Assembly (NCBI RefSeq): GCF_002005165.1
Contig: NZ_CP019699.1
Coordinates: 2,790,001-2,854,000 of the forward strand
DNA from: Novibacillus thermophilus
Lineage (GTDB): Bacteria > Bacillota > Bacilli > Thermoactinomycetales > Novibacillaceae
Length of the DNA: 64,000 bases
Direction of reading: 5' to 3'
Within the stretch, counting starts at the first letter, position 1. Each line of letters begins with the position of its first letter. The translations under genes were made by a program, and so were the position numbers. Positions 34,916 through 44,328 of this stretch are shown piece after piece. The notes beneath the pieces are model-generated. The model worked only from the letters and a program-made list of their open reading frames with translations, did no database searches and had not been told where the DNA came from.

Positions 34916-35542
34916 GTGATGCATCCGGGCCTCTTATCTGTCACGCTTTACTTTATCGCGATGACGTTGTTGTCTACGGGCTGGTGGAGCTCATTGCTCA
35001 AAAAAAACGACATCCAGCGCAGGGCGCTCATCGTGTTTCTCACGACGTGTTTTTTCAGCGGGTGGATCGCGATCCCTGTCGCAGAGACGATGAATGTGGG
35101 CGGGGCGTGGGGACTTGCACTCGGTACAGCCGTTTACGGTTGGAGAAAAACCGAGCTAGAGCAGCGCCCCATGTTGTTTGCGGCTTCAGTTTTGATGGCC
35201 GCAGTTTGCTATTTCATTCGTGAAGTCGCCGTCATCGACCCAGCTCTGTTGTTTCTTCCGGCAGATTGGCTTCAGGCCGGTGCACTGTTTTTACTGGCCA
35301 GCTCGTCCCTTAAAGGGTTTTGGGGGCGTGTCGTCTTAGTTACCGGCGGCGTCACGTCTGGCTATACACTGAGTTTGCTGTGCCACGCCCATGAACTTGC
35401 CGTGCTGTCATTTGGGGATCTCGCGTTGTACGATCTGCTCTCAGTGTGTCTCTTCGGCTTGACGCTCATGGAGAGCATTTCCCCGGTATCCGTCGGAGGA
35501 AGGTGGCGCCTGCTCAAGAAAGCGGGTGAGACGAATGGATAG
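34916..35542 (+). CDS. yphA: YphA-like membrane protein
   Basis: A 208-aa protein with about six hydrophobic segments. It sits between the S1 gene and the YIEGIA gene, where B. subtilis has yphA; sequence similarity could not be checked. GTG 34916 or ATG 34919 both fit the AAGGTGGGG site. It overlaps the next gene by 8 bases. Confidence 0.65.
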   Translation: MMHPGLLSVTLYFIAMTLLSTGWWSSLLKKNDIQRRALIVFLTTCFFSGWIAIPVAETMNVGGAWGLALGTAVYGWRKTELEQRPMLFAASVLMAAVCYFIREVAVIDPALLFLPADWLQAGALFLLASSSLKGFWGRVVLVTGGVTSGYTLSLLCHAHELAVLSFGDLALYDLLSVCLFGLTLMESISPVSVGGRWRLLKKAGETNG

Positions 35543-36404
35543 TCACATTTGGGCCGTCAGTTTCGGACTGTTTTTCGGGCTGAGCTCCCGCCTGATGATG
35601 TTAATTACCGATTATCGCCAATATCCAACCCACCCTCACGGCAAAGTGATCCACATTGCCCTCGGTGCCATTGCTGCCGGTTTGGGGGCAGTGGCGGTAC
35701 CGGCTCTATTGGAACCCGATTTTTCGGCGATCACGTTTCTAGGTGTCGCAGCCCAGCAGTTCCGGGATGTGCGCAACATGGAGCGGGAAACGCTGTCCAA
35801 ATTAGATCAGTTTGAGATGGTGCCGCGCGGGACGACCTACATAGAAGGGATCGCATTGTCGTTCGAGGGAAGAAACTACCTCGTCATTTTTGTCGCTTTC
35901 ATGACATCCCTGGCGACCATCATTGTGTCAGAGCCCGTCGGCGTCGTGACCGGCATTTTGTTCGTCCTCGTATCGTGGCGATTGAGGACGGGGCAGTACA
36001 TTCGCGACATAGCGGTCGTCAGAGAAGGGCGGTTGCACTTTGATGACGACCACCTGCTGTACGTCGACGACATCGTCATCATGAACGTTGGGTTAAAGAA
36101 TAGCCGCGAGGCTATTTTGAAGTACGGCATCGGGCTTATGATCGAGCCGAAGAGCCGTGAATCTGTCATCACCTTGTCGAACGTCGGACAGAGGCAGGCC
36201 ATTCTCCACGATGTGTCGAGCGTCCTCGGGATTTTTAGCGACACGGGAATTCCGTCCTTAACCCCCTTGGCCAAACGGGATCTTGAAACAGGTCGCATCG
36301 GCGTGTTTCTCATCCCGCAAATTCGCGATCTCGACCTTGCGCGCCAAGTGGCGGAGCGCGTTCCCGTCTTGGAGAACGCCGTCCGGCTGCCAAAGGAATT
36401 TTAG
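35535..36404 (+). CDS. YIEGIA family protein
   Basis: A 289-aa membrane protein carrying the name-giving motif TYIEGIA near residue 99. N-terminal membrane segments (about 5-22, 35-55) and two more near 115-150 precede a soluble C-terminal domain. B. subtilis SeaA (YphB) at this site is sporulation-related. It is followed 16 bases later by its small partner. Confidence 0.85.
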   Translation: MDSHIWAVSFGLFFGLSSRLMMLITDYRQYPTHPHGKVIHIALGAIAAGLGAVAVPALLEPDFSAITFLGVAAQQFRDVRNMERETLSKLDQFEMVPRGTTYIEGIALSFEGRNYLVIFVAFMTSLATIIVSEPVGVVTGILFVLVSWRLRTGQYIRDIAVVREGRLHFDDDHLLYVDDIVIMNVGLKNSREAILKYGIGLMIEPKSRESVITLSNVGQRQAILHDVSSVLGIFSDTGIPSLTPLAKRDLETGRIGVFLIPQIRDLDLARQVAERVPVLENAVRLPKEF

Positions 36405-36420
36405 TTGGGGAGTGTGAAAG

Positions 36421-36615
36421 GTGGGCACGACAATCGAAAAATCAGTCTTGGCCGTCCTGACCGTTAACCGGGAAGACGTCGAGGGAGGCGCTCCCATTTT
36501 TGTCGTAAAAGACGAGGACGAATTACAGAGGTATGCGGTGCTGTTGGAAAACATTTTAGACGGAATGGTGCATACCTTGAAACCGGGTCTGGCGATTATT
36601 GTCCGCCACGGGTAA
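36421..36615 (+). CDS. Small capping complex subunit for YIEGIA
   Basis: A 64-aa soluble protein with a GTG start directly after the YIEGIA gene; length, position and the central FVVKDEDELQRYAVLLENI block agree with the small protein annotated as the YIEGIA capping subunit. Function inferred by association. Confidence 0.7.
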   Translation: MGTTIEKSVLAVLTVNREDVEGGAPIFVVKDEDELQRYAVLLENILDGMVHTLKPGLAIIVRHG

Positions 36616-36688
36616 CGTGACGTATTGCCAGTTGGCGCAAATCCCGATATGATTAAGACGGCAGTCGGTTGAAAGAGAGGAACGTGTG

Positions 36689-38014
36689 ATGAGCTTTCCA
36701 GTCGTTGCAATAGTCGGACGAGCTAATGTGGGAAAATCGACGCTCTTTAACCGGATTGTCGGAGAGAGAGTCGCCGTTGTAGAAGACCAACCGGGAGTGA
36801 CGCGAGACCGCATTTACGGTCAAGGCGAGTGGAATGGCAGGCGTTTCCACATCATTGACACTGGTGGTTTGGAGTTGGATGCCCGCGAATCCATCCCCAT
36901 CTCTGTGCGCGAGCAGGCCGAGCTGGCGATCGACGAAGCGGACGTCATTCTGTTTGTCGTCGACATTGAAACAGGCGTCACACCCGATGATGTCGAAATC
37001 GCCAGTATGTTGCGGAAAACGAAGAAACCGGTCATCGTCTGTGTGAACAAGATGGATCATCCAAAGCGGCGGGATGACTTGTACGAGTTTTACTGCTTGG
37101 GATTCAGTGACATCTTCGGCATTTCCAGCATCCACGGTATCGGAACCGGAGATTTGCTGGATGCAATCGTTAAACATGTTGGCGAAGAAGAAGAGGAGCC
37201 GTACGGGGAAGACGTCGTCTGCATCTCGGTCATTGGCCGCCCTAACGTAGGAAAATCGTCTCTCGTGAACGCGATTTTGGGCGAGGAGCGCGTCATTGTC
37301 AGCGATGTGGCTGGGACGACGCGTGACGCCATTGACACGGAGTTTGAATCCGACGGAGAGCGGTACGCGATTATTGACACGGCCGGTATGCGCAAACGCG
37401 GAAAAGTTTACGAAAAAACTGAAAAATACAGTGTGCTCCGGGCACTGAGGGCGATCGAGCGTTCTGACGTCTCGCTCGTCGTGCTGGATGGAAAACAAGG
37501 CATTATAGAACAAGACAAAAAAATTGCCGGCTATGCGAAAGAGGCGGGCGTCGGGACGATTATCGTCGTCAATAAATGGGATGTTGTGGAAAAGGACGAT
37601 AAAACGGCGCATCGCTTCACAGAACAGATCCGCAGTCATTTCTCTTTTGTGGATTACGCCCCGATATTATTCGTCTCAGCGAAGACGAGGCGGCGTATCG
37701 GAACGATTCTTCCGACTGTCAATCGGGTCGCGGACAACTACGCGATGCGCGTGCCGACTTCTGTCTTGAACGACGTGTTGCGGGATGCTGTGGCCATTAA
37801 CCCGCCGCCGTCGCACAAGGGGCGGAAGCTGAGAATTAACTACATAACGCAGGTCAGTGTCAAACCGCCGACTTTCGTTTTGTTCGTGAACGACCGCAAG
37901 TTGATGCACTTCAGTTACGAGAGGTACATCGAAAACCAACTGCGTGAATCCTTTGGGTTTGTGGGGAGTCCGATCAGGCTCGTGATCCGGAATAAAGCCG
38001 ACGAGAAAGGGTAA
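36689..38014 (+). CDS. der: Ribosome assembly GTPase Der (EngA)
   Basis: A 441-aa protein with two tandem GTPase domains: GRANVGKS near residue 10 and GRPNVGKS near 184, each with its own DTGG/DTAG and NKMD/NKWD motif, and a C-terminal KH-like domain. It acts in 50S subunit maturation. ATG 36689 or GTG 36686 may be the start. Confidence 0.97.
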   Translation: MSFPVVAIVGRANVGKSTLFNRIVGERVAVVEDQPGVTRDRIYGQGEWNGRRFHIIDTGGLELDARESIPISVREQAELAIDEADVILFVVDIETGVTPDDVEIASMLRKTKKPVIVCVNKMDHPKRRDDLYEFYCLGFSDIFGISSIHGIGTGDLLDAIVKHVGEEEEEPYGEDVVCISVIGRPNVGKSSLVNAILGEERVIVSDVAGTTRDAIDTEFESDGERYAIIDTAGMRKRGKVYEKTEKYSVLRALRAIERSDVSLVVLDGKQGIIEQDKKIAGYAKEAGVGTIIVVNKWDVVEKDDKTAHRFTEQIRSHFSFVDYAPILFVSAKTRRRIGTILPTVNRVADNYAMRVPTSVLNDVLRDAVAINPPPSHKGRKLRINYITQVSVKPPTFVLFVNDRKLMHFSYERYIENQLRESFGFVGSPIRLVIRNKADEKG

Positions 38015-38031
38015 TGAGGAGAGGTGTTGTG

Positions 38032-38631
38032 ATGGTTTTGGTCGCTTTAATTGGCGCTTATTTGCTCGGCTCGATCAGTTCCAGCTACTTAGTGGCGAAA
38101 AAGTGGGCCGGAATTGATATCAGGCAACATGGGAGCGGAAATGCAGGTGCGACCAATACGTTGCGGGTGGTCGGTAAATGGGCAGCACTTCTCGTGTTTG
38201 TGCTTGACATTGCCAAAGCGATGATTGCAGTCGGCCTGGGGTACGCATTGACACAGGACGAGACCGTGATGTTCGCTTGCGGATTCGCCGCCATCGTCGG
38301 GCACAACTGGCCGGTCTTTTTTCAATTCCGCGGTGGGAAAGGGGTGGCCGCGACGATCGGAGTAGCGGCGATGATGGTGTTTTTTCCCGCGTTGATCGTC
38401 GGTGTGATCGCTGTCCTTTCCATCGTTGTCACACGGTACGTGTCCCTCGGTTCCATCATTTTCGCCGTCGGCTTGCCTTTTTCTGTCTGGCTGGCAAACG
38501 AACCTCCTTCCTTCGTATGGATTAGTGCAGGCATCGCGTTGCTGACTGTTTTTCGCCACAGAAGTAATATTCAACGCCTTATTCAAGGAACGGAAAACCG
38601 AATCGGACAGCGTCCGACAGGGGGGAAGTGA
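38032..38631 (+). CDS. plsY: Acyl-phosphate:glycerol-3-phosphate acyltransferase PlsY
   Basis: A 199-aa membrane enzyme that makes lysophosphatidic acid from acyl-phosphate. GSISSSYLVAK, GSGNAGATNTLR and FRGGKGVAAT are the three family motifs. ATG 38032 follows GAGGAGAGG. In B. subtilis plsY lies elsewhere; here it is inserted between der and gpsA, which links two steps of glycerolipid synthesis. Confidence 0.96.
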   Translation: MVLVALIGAYLLGSISSSYLVAKKWAGIDIRQHGSGNAGATNTLRVVGKWAALLVFVLDIAKAMIAVGLGYALTQDETVMFACGFAAIVGHNWPVFFQFRGGKGVAATIGVAAMMVFFPALIVGVIAVLSIVVTRYVSLGSIIFAVGLPFSVWLANEPPSFVWISAGIALLTVFRHRSNIQRLIQGTENRIGQRPTGGK

Positions 38632-38716
38632 CAAACAGGTTGCCGGGTGACCGTCACCCTTGACGGACGTTCGTCTCGTCGTCGTCAACATGACAATAGA
38701 AGCGGGGAGTGTTGAA

Positions 38717-39742
38717 GTGGAGCGCAAAGTTGCTGTATTAGGATCTGGCAGTTGGGGTACAGCGCTGGCTACAGTGCTGGCGCACAACGGATACAACGTG
38801 TCCTTGTGGTCGAGGAACCGTGAAAAGGTGTGGGAGATGGCTGAGACACGCCGAAATCAGCAGTACTTACCGGATGTTGAGCTGGAAGAGGCCATCTCCC
38901 CGACTGCGCAAATGGAGCATGCCCTTCAAGGGGCTGAAACCGTCCTCTTTGCCGTTCCTTCACACGCGATGCGAAAAGTTGCAACACAAGCAGCCTGTGC
39001 CATACATACTCATCAACTCGTCGTGCATGCTGCCAAAGGATTTGAACCGGAAACATTGAAACGAATGTCCCAAGTGTTGAGCGAAACGTTGTCCACACAT
39101 ACTGAAGGGCAAATCGTCGCGCTGTCTGGCCCGAGTCACGCTGAAGAGGTCGTGCGCCGGCAACCTACAACGGTCGTCGTGTCGTCAATGGATGCGCGTT
39201 TGGGCGATAAGGCGCAAGACATGTTGATCAATTCGTATTTCCGCGTTTACACAAATCCCGATTTAATCGGTGTCGAAATCGGTGGTGCGTTGAAAAACAT
39301 CATCGCGCTGGGCGCAGGAATGTCCGATGGCCTCGGCTTTGGTGATAACGCCAAAGCTGCCCTGCTGACGCGAGGATTGGCGGAAATCGGGCGTCTAGGT
39401 GTCGCCATGGGCGCCAAGCCGACGACGTTTGCCGGTTTGGCCGGAGTCGGGGACCTCGTGGTTACGTGTACGAGTCAACACAGTCGAAACTGGCGCGCCG
39501 GGTACTTGTTGGGGCAAGGTTACCCCCTCGAAAACGTACTCGATGAGATGGGGATGGTCGTGGAGGGCGTGAAAACGACGAAAGCCGCTTATGACTTGTC
39601 GAAGCGCTACGGCGTGGACATGCCCATCACCCGGGAACTTTACCGTGTGTTGTTTAACGGTAAACAACCGCAACAGGCGGTCGAAGACCTGATGGGCAGG
39701 GGCAAAACACACGAAATGGAAGACGTCGTACGCTATCTGTAG
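38717..39742 (+). CDS. gpsA: Glycerol-3-phosphate dehydrogenase (NAD(P)+)
   Basis: A 341-aa enzyme that makes sn-glycerol-3-phosphate, the substrate of PlsY just upstream. GSGSWGTALA binds NAD(P); AAKGFE, ALSGPSHAEEV and GALKNIIALGAGMSDGLG are conserved. The GTG at 38717 lies 7 bases after GGGGAG; the longer frame from 38660 lacks a ribosome binding site. Confidence 0.96.
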   Translation: MERKVAVLGSGSWGTALATVLAHNGYNVSLWSRNREKVWEMAETRRNQQYLPDVELEEAISPTAQMEHALQGAETVLFAVPSHAMRKVATQAACAIHTHQLVVHAAKGFEPETLKRMSQVLSETLSTHTEGQIVALSGPSHAEEVVRRQPTTVVVSSMDARLGDKAQDMLINSYFRVYTNPDLIGVEIGGALKNIIALGAGMSDGLGFGDNAKAALLTRGLAEIGRLGVAMGAKPTTFAGLAGVGDLVVTCTSQHSRNWRAGYLLGQGYPLENVLDEMGMVVEGVKTTKAAYDLSKRYGVDMPITRELYRVLFNGKQPQQAVEDLMGRGKTHEMEDVVRYL

Positions 39743-39903
39743 GATTGGGCTAGTTAGCGTGTCGCGGTTGCTTCGCGTCGTTCATACGATGTAGTACAGC
39801 TTACCGATTGTCCGCGATTGTTTCACTTCAGTGCAAGGCGGGATGCAGTTCTTCTAATCACACTCACTGAGAGAGAAAGTCGCGGCAACGGTAAGTGAAA
39901 AGA

Positions 39904-39938
39904 GGGATGCGTCATGACGACGTCATCCCTTTTTTTGT
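39904..39938 (+). terminator. Terminator between gpsA and the convergent gene
   Basis: GGGATG...CATCCC with an inner GTCATGAC stem is followed by seven T on the + strand. It overlaps the end of the minus-strand gene and lies 160 bases after gpsA. Confidence 0.6.
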
Positions 39939-40469
39939 GGAAGAACCGCTGTTGAGCGCATCTCCTTGGAAAATCTGTTTTAAAATGTTTTGTACGAAGG
40001 GCGATTGCATCAAGGTCATCAACTGTCCGACGTCCACATTGTCAAGCAATCCCGAAAGCTGATCGTCACTTTGTCGCCGTTCTGACTTCTTGTCCCTCCT
40101 TTTCGGCGCCCTGTTGTCAGGAGGCAGCAGCCTCAAGGGAGGACGCCCCTTGCCGGACGACTGGTTGTTGAACAAACTTTGCGCTATTTCAACCATTTGG
40201 TACGCAGAGTCCATGGCACTGTCGAGCTTTTCTAACGAGACGCGTAAGTCCTTTACTGTCATGCGTATCGTGTAGAACGAGTTTAAGATGCTCATAATAT
40301 TGATGGAACTGAGTGACCGCAAGATTGACTCAGGGGTGGCTTGAGCTGTGGATGGACGTCGAGTGCTGTGCTTCCGTTGGTGTGATCTCGTTTTTGTCTT
40401 GTACTGTCTGTAAGGAACAGGGGTGGCCGGCTTCTTTGCATACACTTTTTTACGGTTAATCTGATTCAC
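39912..40469 (-). CDS. Basic, low-complexity protein of unknown function
   Basis: A 185-aa protein with a very basic N-terminal 45 residues, a helical middle (about 50-95), a second basic stretch (KRRDKKSERR), and a hydrophobic amphipathic end (GQLMTLMQSPFVQNILKQIF). The GTG at 40469 follows AGGAGGGGG. It is the only minus-strand gene in this cluster. The layout recalls small spore-associated proteins near spoIVA, but no family is recognised. Confidence 0.6.
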   Translation of the reverse strand: MNQINRKKVYAKKPATPVPYRQYKTKTRSHQRKHSTRRPSTAQATPESILRSLSSINIMSILNSFYTIRMTVKDLRVSLEKLDSAMDSAYQMVEIAQSLFNNQSSGKGRPPLRLLPPDNRAPKRRDKKSERRQSDDQLSGLLDNVDVGQLMTLMQSPFVQNILKQIFQGDALNSGSSTKKGMTSS

Positions 40470-40533
40470 ACACGTCCCCCTCCTCATGGTATAGACGCTC
40501 TTCTAGCATGTTATGCCTTAGGTTTGCATCCTG

Positions 40534-40542
40534 TGTTATAAT
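40534..40542 (+). promoter_or_regulatory. Extended -10 promoter of the DUF2768 gene
   Basis: TGTTATAAT (TGn plus perfect TATAAT at 40537-40542) lies 17 bases before the ATG. Confidence 0.45.
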
Positions 40543-40558
40543 GTCTCCTGGGAGTGTG

Positions 40559-40726
40559 ATGGACGTGTTAGATTCGATGATTGCCATCGGACTGCTTGTT
40601 TTGGCAAATTTCATACTGATGCTGGCACGCAAGAGAAAACGCGGGTTCTTGCGCTTTACCCTGTCATTTCTGGCGTTCTCTATGTTGTTTCCGGCATTTT
40701 TATTCGCACTTCGCGCGTTGACGTAG
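40559..40726 (+). CDS. yphE: DUF2768-like small membrane protein (YphE)
   Basis: A 55-aa protein with two hydrophobic segments separated by ARKRKRG. Size, topology and position between gpsA and spoIVA agree with YphE/DUF2768. GGGAG stands just before the ATG; the leader from the -10 box is very short. Confidence 0.6.
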   Translation: MDVLDSMIAIGLLVLANFILMLARKRKRGFLRFTLSFLAFSMLFPAFLFALRALT

Positions 40727-40763
40727 GAAATAACGACTGGCGGAAAGTGGGCTCGGAACGACG

Positions 40764-41369
40764 ATGGGAAATCATTTGACGGAAGTGTACAGGCCGTTAG
40801 TCTCTTTGTGTGAAAGGCTGAATCAACTGGACATTCCTTGGCTGGTGGGAGGAAGCACGAGCTGCCTGTTGCAGAAAGTGGGACTGGACCGCAAGCCAAA
40901 CGATTTGGACGTTTACACGGATTGCCGGTACCTCGATCAAATCGAGCCTTTTTTGCTCGATTGGTGCATCGAGCCAGTCCAGTACAGCCAGACGGAGCGA
41001 TACGAAAGTTATTTGGGGCGTTACCGCATACATTTGACAGAGACGGAGCTCGTCGCCAACCTCACCGTCCGTACGGCGAACGGGCGGTATGACGTAGAAG
41101 TGGGGGCACTGCTCAGGCGATACGCTCCAACGGTCGAGATCGGGACGGAGCGCATCCCCCTCATGCCTTTAGAACACGAACTTATTTTTAATTTGCTGCG
41201 CGGCCGCGAAGACCGCTACGTCCCCATTGCGGAAACGGTGAGGCAAAGGGGAGTTGACGAACTGTTGTGGCAGCAACTGCAGGAACGCAATGCCTTAAGC
41301 CTCGATTTTTGGAAGCGGGCGTCGGCGTTAATCGGCCTCTCGCGTCGAACGGGTGAACGACTAGGTTAA
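40764..41369 (+). CDS. Nucleotidyltransferase-like protein
   Basis: A 201-aa soluble protein. LVGGSTSCLLQ (residues 27-37) followed by KPNDLDVYTD (about 44-53) has the GGS...DxD form of the minimal nucleotidyltransferase fold, and VEVGALLRRY could give the third acidic residue. Target unknown; such proteins include tRNA- and antibiotic-modifying enzymes. It lies between yphE and yphF and is not part of the B. subtilis order. Confidence 0.6.
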   Translation: MGNHLTEVYRPLVSLCERLNQLDIPWLVGGSTSCLLQKVGLDRKPNDLDVYTDCRYLDQIEPFLLDWCIEPVQYSQTERYESYLGRYRIHLTETELVANLTVRTANGRYDVEVGALLRRYAPTVEIGTERIPLMPLEHELIFNLLRGREDRYVPIAETVRQRGVDELLWQQLQERNALSLDFWKRASALIGLSRRTGERLG

Positions 41370-41385
41370 GAAGGGGGGATCGGTG

Positions 41386-42114
41386 ATGGGTAAGCCGTTC
41401 TCAATCTGTACAGTGACGATGTTATGTGTGTGGCTCCTCTCCGGATGTCTCTATCCTCAAGACAGGTTGAGCGGAGGAATGGAAGCATTGCCGAGGCACG
41501 TTAACGAAGTGCAACAGGCAGTGGACCGCTATCAAAAAGAGCACAGGGTCCTCCCGATTAAGACTGAAGAAGGCGATGTCCCAGTTTATCAAAAGTATCC
41601 CGTCGACTTCGGGAGACTGGTTCCGGCGTACATCGGCGATGCGCCTCCGAGCTCCTTTGAAAAAGGCGGGCCCTACATGTACGTCTTAATTGACGTCGAG
41701 GAAGATCCGACCGTGAAGTTGTTCGATTTGCGCGTCACGGACCGTCTGCGCGGTATACAGCAAGAAATAAATGTGTACACCGTGGAGAACGACCGTTATC
41801 CGCGGGGGATGGAAATCGAACCCGGCGTGTTTGAGCTAAATGCTGAACTGCTGGAACAGGCTGACGTGACTGTTCAAAGTCCGTACCACCCTGAGACGGA
41901 ACTCCCCCTCGTCATGAGCTCTGACGGAACAGTGTACGTCGATTACCGGTCGGATTTAATCCGCATGATCGAAACGATGGATTCACCCCCTCCCCCTGAA
42001 ACGGACATTCGTTATCTGTTGACGGAAGACTCTCTGTTCGCGCCGGCCCATTCCCTCCCTTACGTGTATGAAGACGGGAACGTCATGTTTAAACCTACAG
42101 CAGAAAACCCATAA
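41386..42114 (+). CDS. yphF: Lipoprotein YphF-like
   Basis: A 242-aa lipoprotein with lipobox LLSGC near residue 20 and an extracytoplasmic mature domain rich in Asp, Glu and Pro. Position before spoIVA equals yphF in B. subtilis. GTG 41383 immediately upstream is an alternative start. Function unknown. Confidence 0.75.
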   Translation: MGKPFSICTVTMLCVWLLSGCLYPQDRLSGGMEALPRHVNEVQQAVDRYQKEHRVLPIKTEEGDVPVYQKYPVDFGRLVPAYIGDAPPSSFEKGGPYMYVLIDVEEDPTVKLFDLRVTDRLRGIQQEINVYTVENDRYPRGMEIEPGVFELNAELLEQADVTVQSPYHPETELPLVMSSDGTVYVDYRSDLIRMIETMDSPPPPETDIRYLLTEDSLFAPAHSLPYVYEDGNVMFKPTAENP

Positions 42115-42285
42115 CGGTATTGAAGACGGGAACGGTCGGACTGTGAGAAGATTTTTCTCGCGAAACGTCATAACCGCTTAATCCCCTCATATATTTATAG
42201 TGTCCAAATGGTCTCGTACGAATAGGCTTACATCATGCACCTCAAGGAGTACTGTACGGCGTTTCATTATCGAGGAGGGGATTAC

Positions 42286-43764
42286 GTGGAAAAAGTCGAT
42301 ATCTTTAAAGATATTGCCGAACGAACAGGAGGCGATATTTACCTGGGAGTTGTCGGGGCAGTTCGCACCGGAAAATCCACTTTTATTAAGCGGTTTATGG
42401 AAATGTTGGTGCTGCCGAACATTGAAGAAGAGGCGAGCCGCGTTCGGGCACAAGATGAATTGCCCCAAAGCGGTGCCGGAAAGACGATTACGACGATCGA
42501 ACCGAAATTCGTACCGAATGAAGCTGTCAACATCCATGTGGCAGAAGGGTTGAATATGAATGTACGCATGGTCGACTGCGTCGGATACCCCATCGAAGGG
42601 GCCAAAGGGTACGAAGACGAAAACGGGCCGCGCATGATCAATACCCCTTGGTACGATGAGCCCGTTCCGTTTCAAGAGGCGGCCGAAGTCGGCACGCGCA
42701 AAGTGATCCAAGAACACTCCACGCTAGGTGTTGTCGTCACGACAGACGGCTCGATCGCTGAAATTCCACGCTCGGCTTACGTAGAAATGGAAGAACGGGT
42801 CATTGCCGAGATGAAGGAAGTCGGAAAGCCCTTCGTCCTAGTCGTCAATTCGGCAAGGCCTTACAGTGCAGAAGTGCAAGAGCTCAGAGGCGAGCTAGCG
42901 GAGAAGTACGACATTCCTGTGTTGGCGTTAAGTGCGGCGACGATGGATGAGCACGACATATTGGGCGTGTTGAAGGAAGTGTTGTTCGAATTCCCGGTTC
43001 ACGAAGTGAATGTCAACCTCCCCAGTTGGGTGATGGTGTTGGATGAGGACCATTGGTTGCGAAATCACTTTGAAGACTCCGTCCGGGATACCGTAAAAGA
43101 CATTCGGCGCTTGCGGGACGTGAACCGCGTCGTAGAAAATTTCGATACTTACGATTTTATTGAACGGGCCGCCTTGGCAGACATGAACATGGGGCTTGGA
43201 GTCGCCGAAATTGATTTGTACGCCCCTGACGAACTGTACGACCAGATTTTGACTGAAATCGTCGGTGTCGAAATACAGGGGAAAGACCACTTGTTGCAAC
43301 TTATGCAAGATTTCAGCAAGGCGAAGAAAGAGTACGACAAAGTCGGCGAAGCCCTAAGGATGGTTAAAACGACTGGATACGGCGTTGCTGCCCCGACGCT
43401 GGAAGAGATGACGCTGGACGAACCGGAACTGATACGTCAAGGTTCCCGTTTTGGCGTACGCCTCAAAGCGACGGCGCCGTCCATCCACATGATCAAAGTC
43501 GACGTTCACTCAGAATTTGCCCCCATTATCGGAAGTGAACGCCAGAGCGAGGAGCTCGTTAACTTCTTAATGCGGGATTTTGAATCAGATCCGCTCAAAA
43601 TATGGGAATCGGACATATTCGGCCGGTCATTGAACTCGATCGTGCGGGAAGGTATCCAGGCCAAACTGTCCATGATGCCGGAAAACGCCCGTTACAAGTT
43701 ACAAGAAACGTTAGAGAGAATCATAAACGAAGGGTCCGGCGGCCTTATCGCCATCATTTTGTAA
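42286..43764 (+). CDS. spoIVA: Stage IV sporulation protein A
   Basis: SpoIVA is the mother-cell ATPase that polymerises on the forespore and forms the coat base layer. The 492 aa equal the usual length. The N-terminus EKVDIFKDIAERTGGDIYLG, Walker A GAVRTGKST (24-32) and the C-terminal NEGSGGLIAIIL, which anchors it via SpoVM, are highly conserved. GTG 42286 follows GAGGAGGGG; the ATG at 42235 is rejected because it adds a non-family extension. Confidence 0.98.
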   Translation: MEKVDIFKDIAERTGGDIYLGVVGAVRTGKSTFIKRFMEMLVLPNIEEEASRVRAQDELPQSGAGKTITTIEPKFVPNEAVNIHVAEGLNMNVRMVDCVGYPIEGAKGYEDENGPRMINTPWYDEPVPFQEAAEVGTRKVIQEHSTLGVVVTTDGSIAEIPRSAYVEMEERVIAEMKEVGKPFVLVVNSARPYSAEVQELRGELAEKYDIPVLALSAATMDEHDILGVLKEVLFEFPVHEVNVNLPSWVMVLDEDHWLRNHFEDSVRDTVKDIRRLRDVNRVVENFDTYDFIERAALADMNMGLGVAEIDLYAPDELYDQILTEIVGVEIQGKDHLLQLMQDFSKAKKEYDKVGEALRMVKTTGYGVAAPTLEEMTLDEPELIRQGSRFGVRLKATAPSIHMIKVDVHSEFAPIIGSERQSEELVNFLMRDFESDPLKIWESDIFGRSLNSIVREGIQAKLSMMPENARYKLQETLERIINEGSGGLIAIIL

Positions 43765-43785
43765 AAAACTGTCAGATTTTGACTC

Positions 43786-43813
43786 GTAGAGCACTCGAAA
43801 GGGAGTGCTTATT
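43786..43813 (+). terminator. Terminator after spoIVA
   Basis: AGCACTC and GAGTGCT pair, followed by a T-rich stretch. Confidence 0.7.
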
Positions 43814-43844
43814 TGCTTTTTTCGACAAAAAAAGTGAAAAAGAC

Positions 43845-43873
43845 TTGAATTCCTCAAACGGTCTATATTATGA
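43845..43873 (+). promoter_or_regulatory. Candidate sigma-A promoter of hbs
   Basis: TTGAAT (43845-43850) with TATTAT (43866-43871) 15 bases later, upstream of a strongly translated gene. Spacing is slightly short. Confidence 0.4.
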
Positions 43874-43939
43874 TTAGCGTGTCCGATAGCTAAGCGCGAC
43901 GCAAATGCGCAACAAAGCCTTATGGATGGAGGTGACTTC

Positions 43940-44212
43940 ATGAACAAGTCAGAGCTGACTGCAAAAGTGGCTGAAGCGTGTAACTTGACGAAAAAGGACG
44001 CTTCAGAAGCCGTCGATGCGGTTTTCGACGCGATTACGGAAGCACTGAAAGCTGGAGAAAAAGTTCAGCTCATCGGCTTTGGCAACTTCGAGGTCCGCGA
44101 ACGTGCCGCTCGCAAAGGTCGCAATCCGCAAACCGGGGAAGAGATCGACATCGCTGCGAGCAAGGTGCCGGCTTTTAAACCAGGGAAAGCCCTGAAGGAG
44201 CTCGTTCAGTAA
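43940..44212 (+). CDS. hbs: DNA-binding protein HU
   Basis: A 90-aa histone-like protein. [21 protein letters not shown] is the DNA-binding arm signature of the family. The ATG at 43940 is preceded by a very strong GGAGGTGA; the in-frame ATG at 43922 overlaps that site. Own terminator downstream. Confidence 0.97.
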   Translation: MNKSELTAKVAEACNLTKKDASEAVDAVFDAITEALKAGEKVQLIGFGNFEVRERAARKGRNPQTGEEIDIAASKVPAFKPGKALKELVQ

Positions 44213-44242
44213 AAAGTGAATACATAAATACGGACAATAGAC

Positions 44243-44270
44243 GGAGCCGCCTGTCGGCTCCTTTATTTTG
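44243..44270 (+). terminator. Terminator after hbs
   Basis: GGAGCCG (44243-44249) pairs with CGGCTCC (44255-44261), followed by TTTATTTTG. Confidence 0.85.
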
Positions 44271-44328
44271 TTTACCGACGCCTTGTGGTATGATGGTGCT
44301 TGGGAGATTTTGTGGAGGTGAACGTTCG

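Noticed and set aside
36653-37639. Minus-strand open frame of 328 codons opposite der
   Set aside because: Antisense shadow of der; no recognisable domain.
39743-39903. Small RNA or gene in the space after gpsA
   Set aside because: Short inverted repeats are present, but no promoter or coding frame could be supported.
42180-42285. Sigma-E promoter of spoIVA (ATATTT near 42190 and CGTACGAAT near 42217)
   Set aside because: The elements resemble sigma-E boxes, but the spacing (18) is longer than the usual 13-15 and the -10 has two mismatches.
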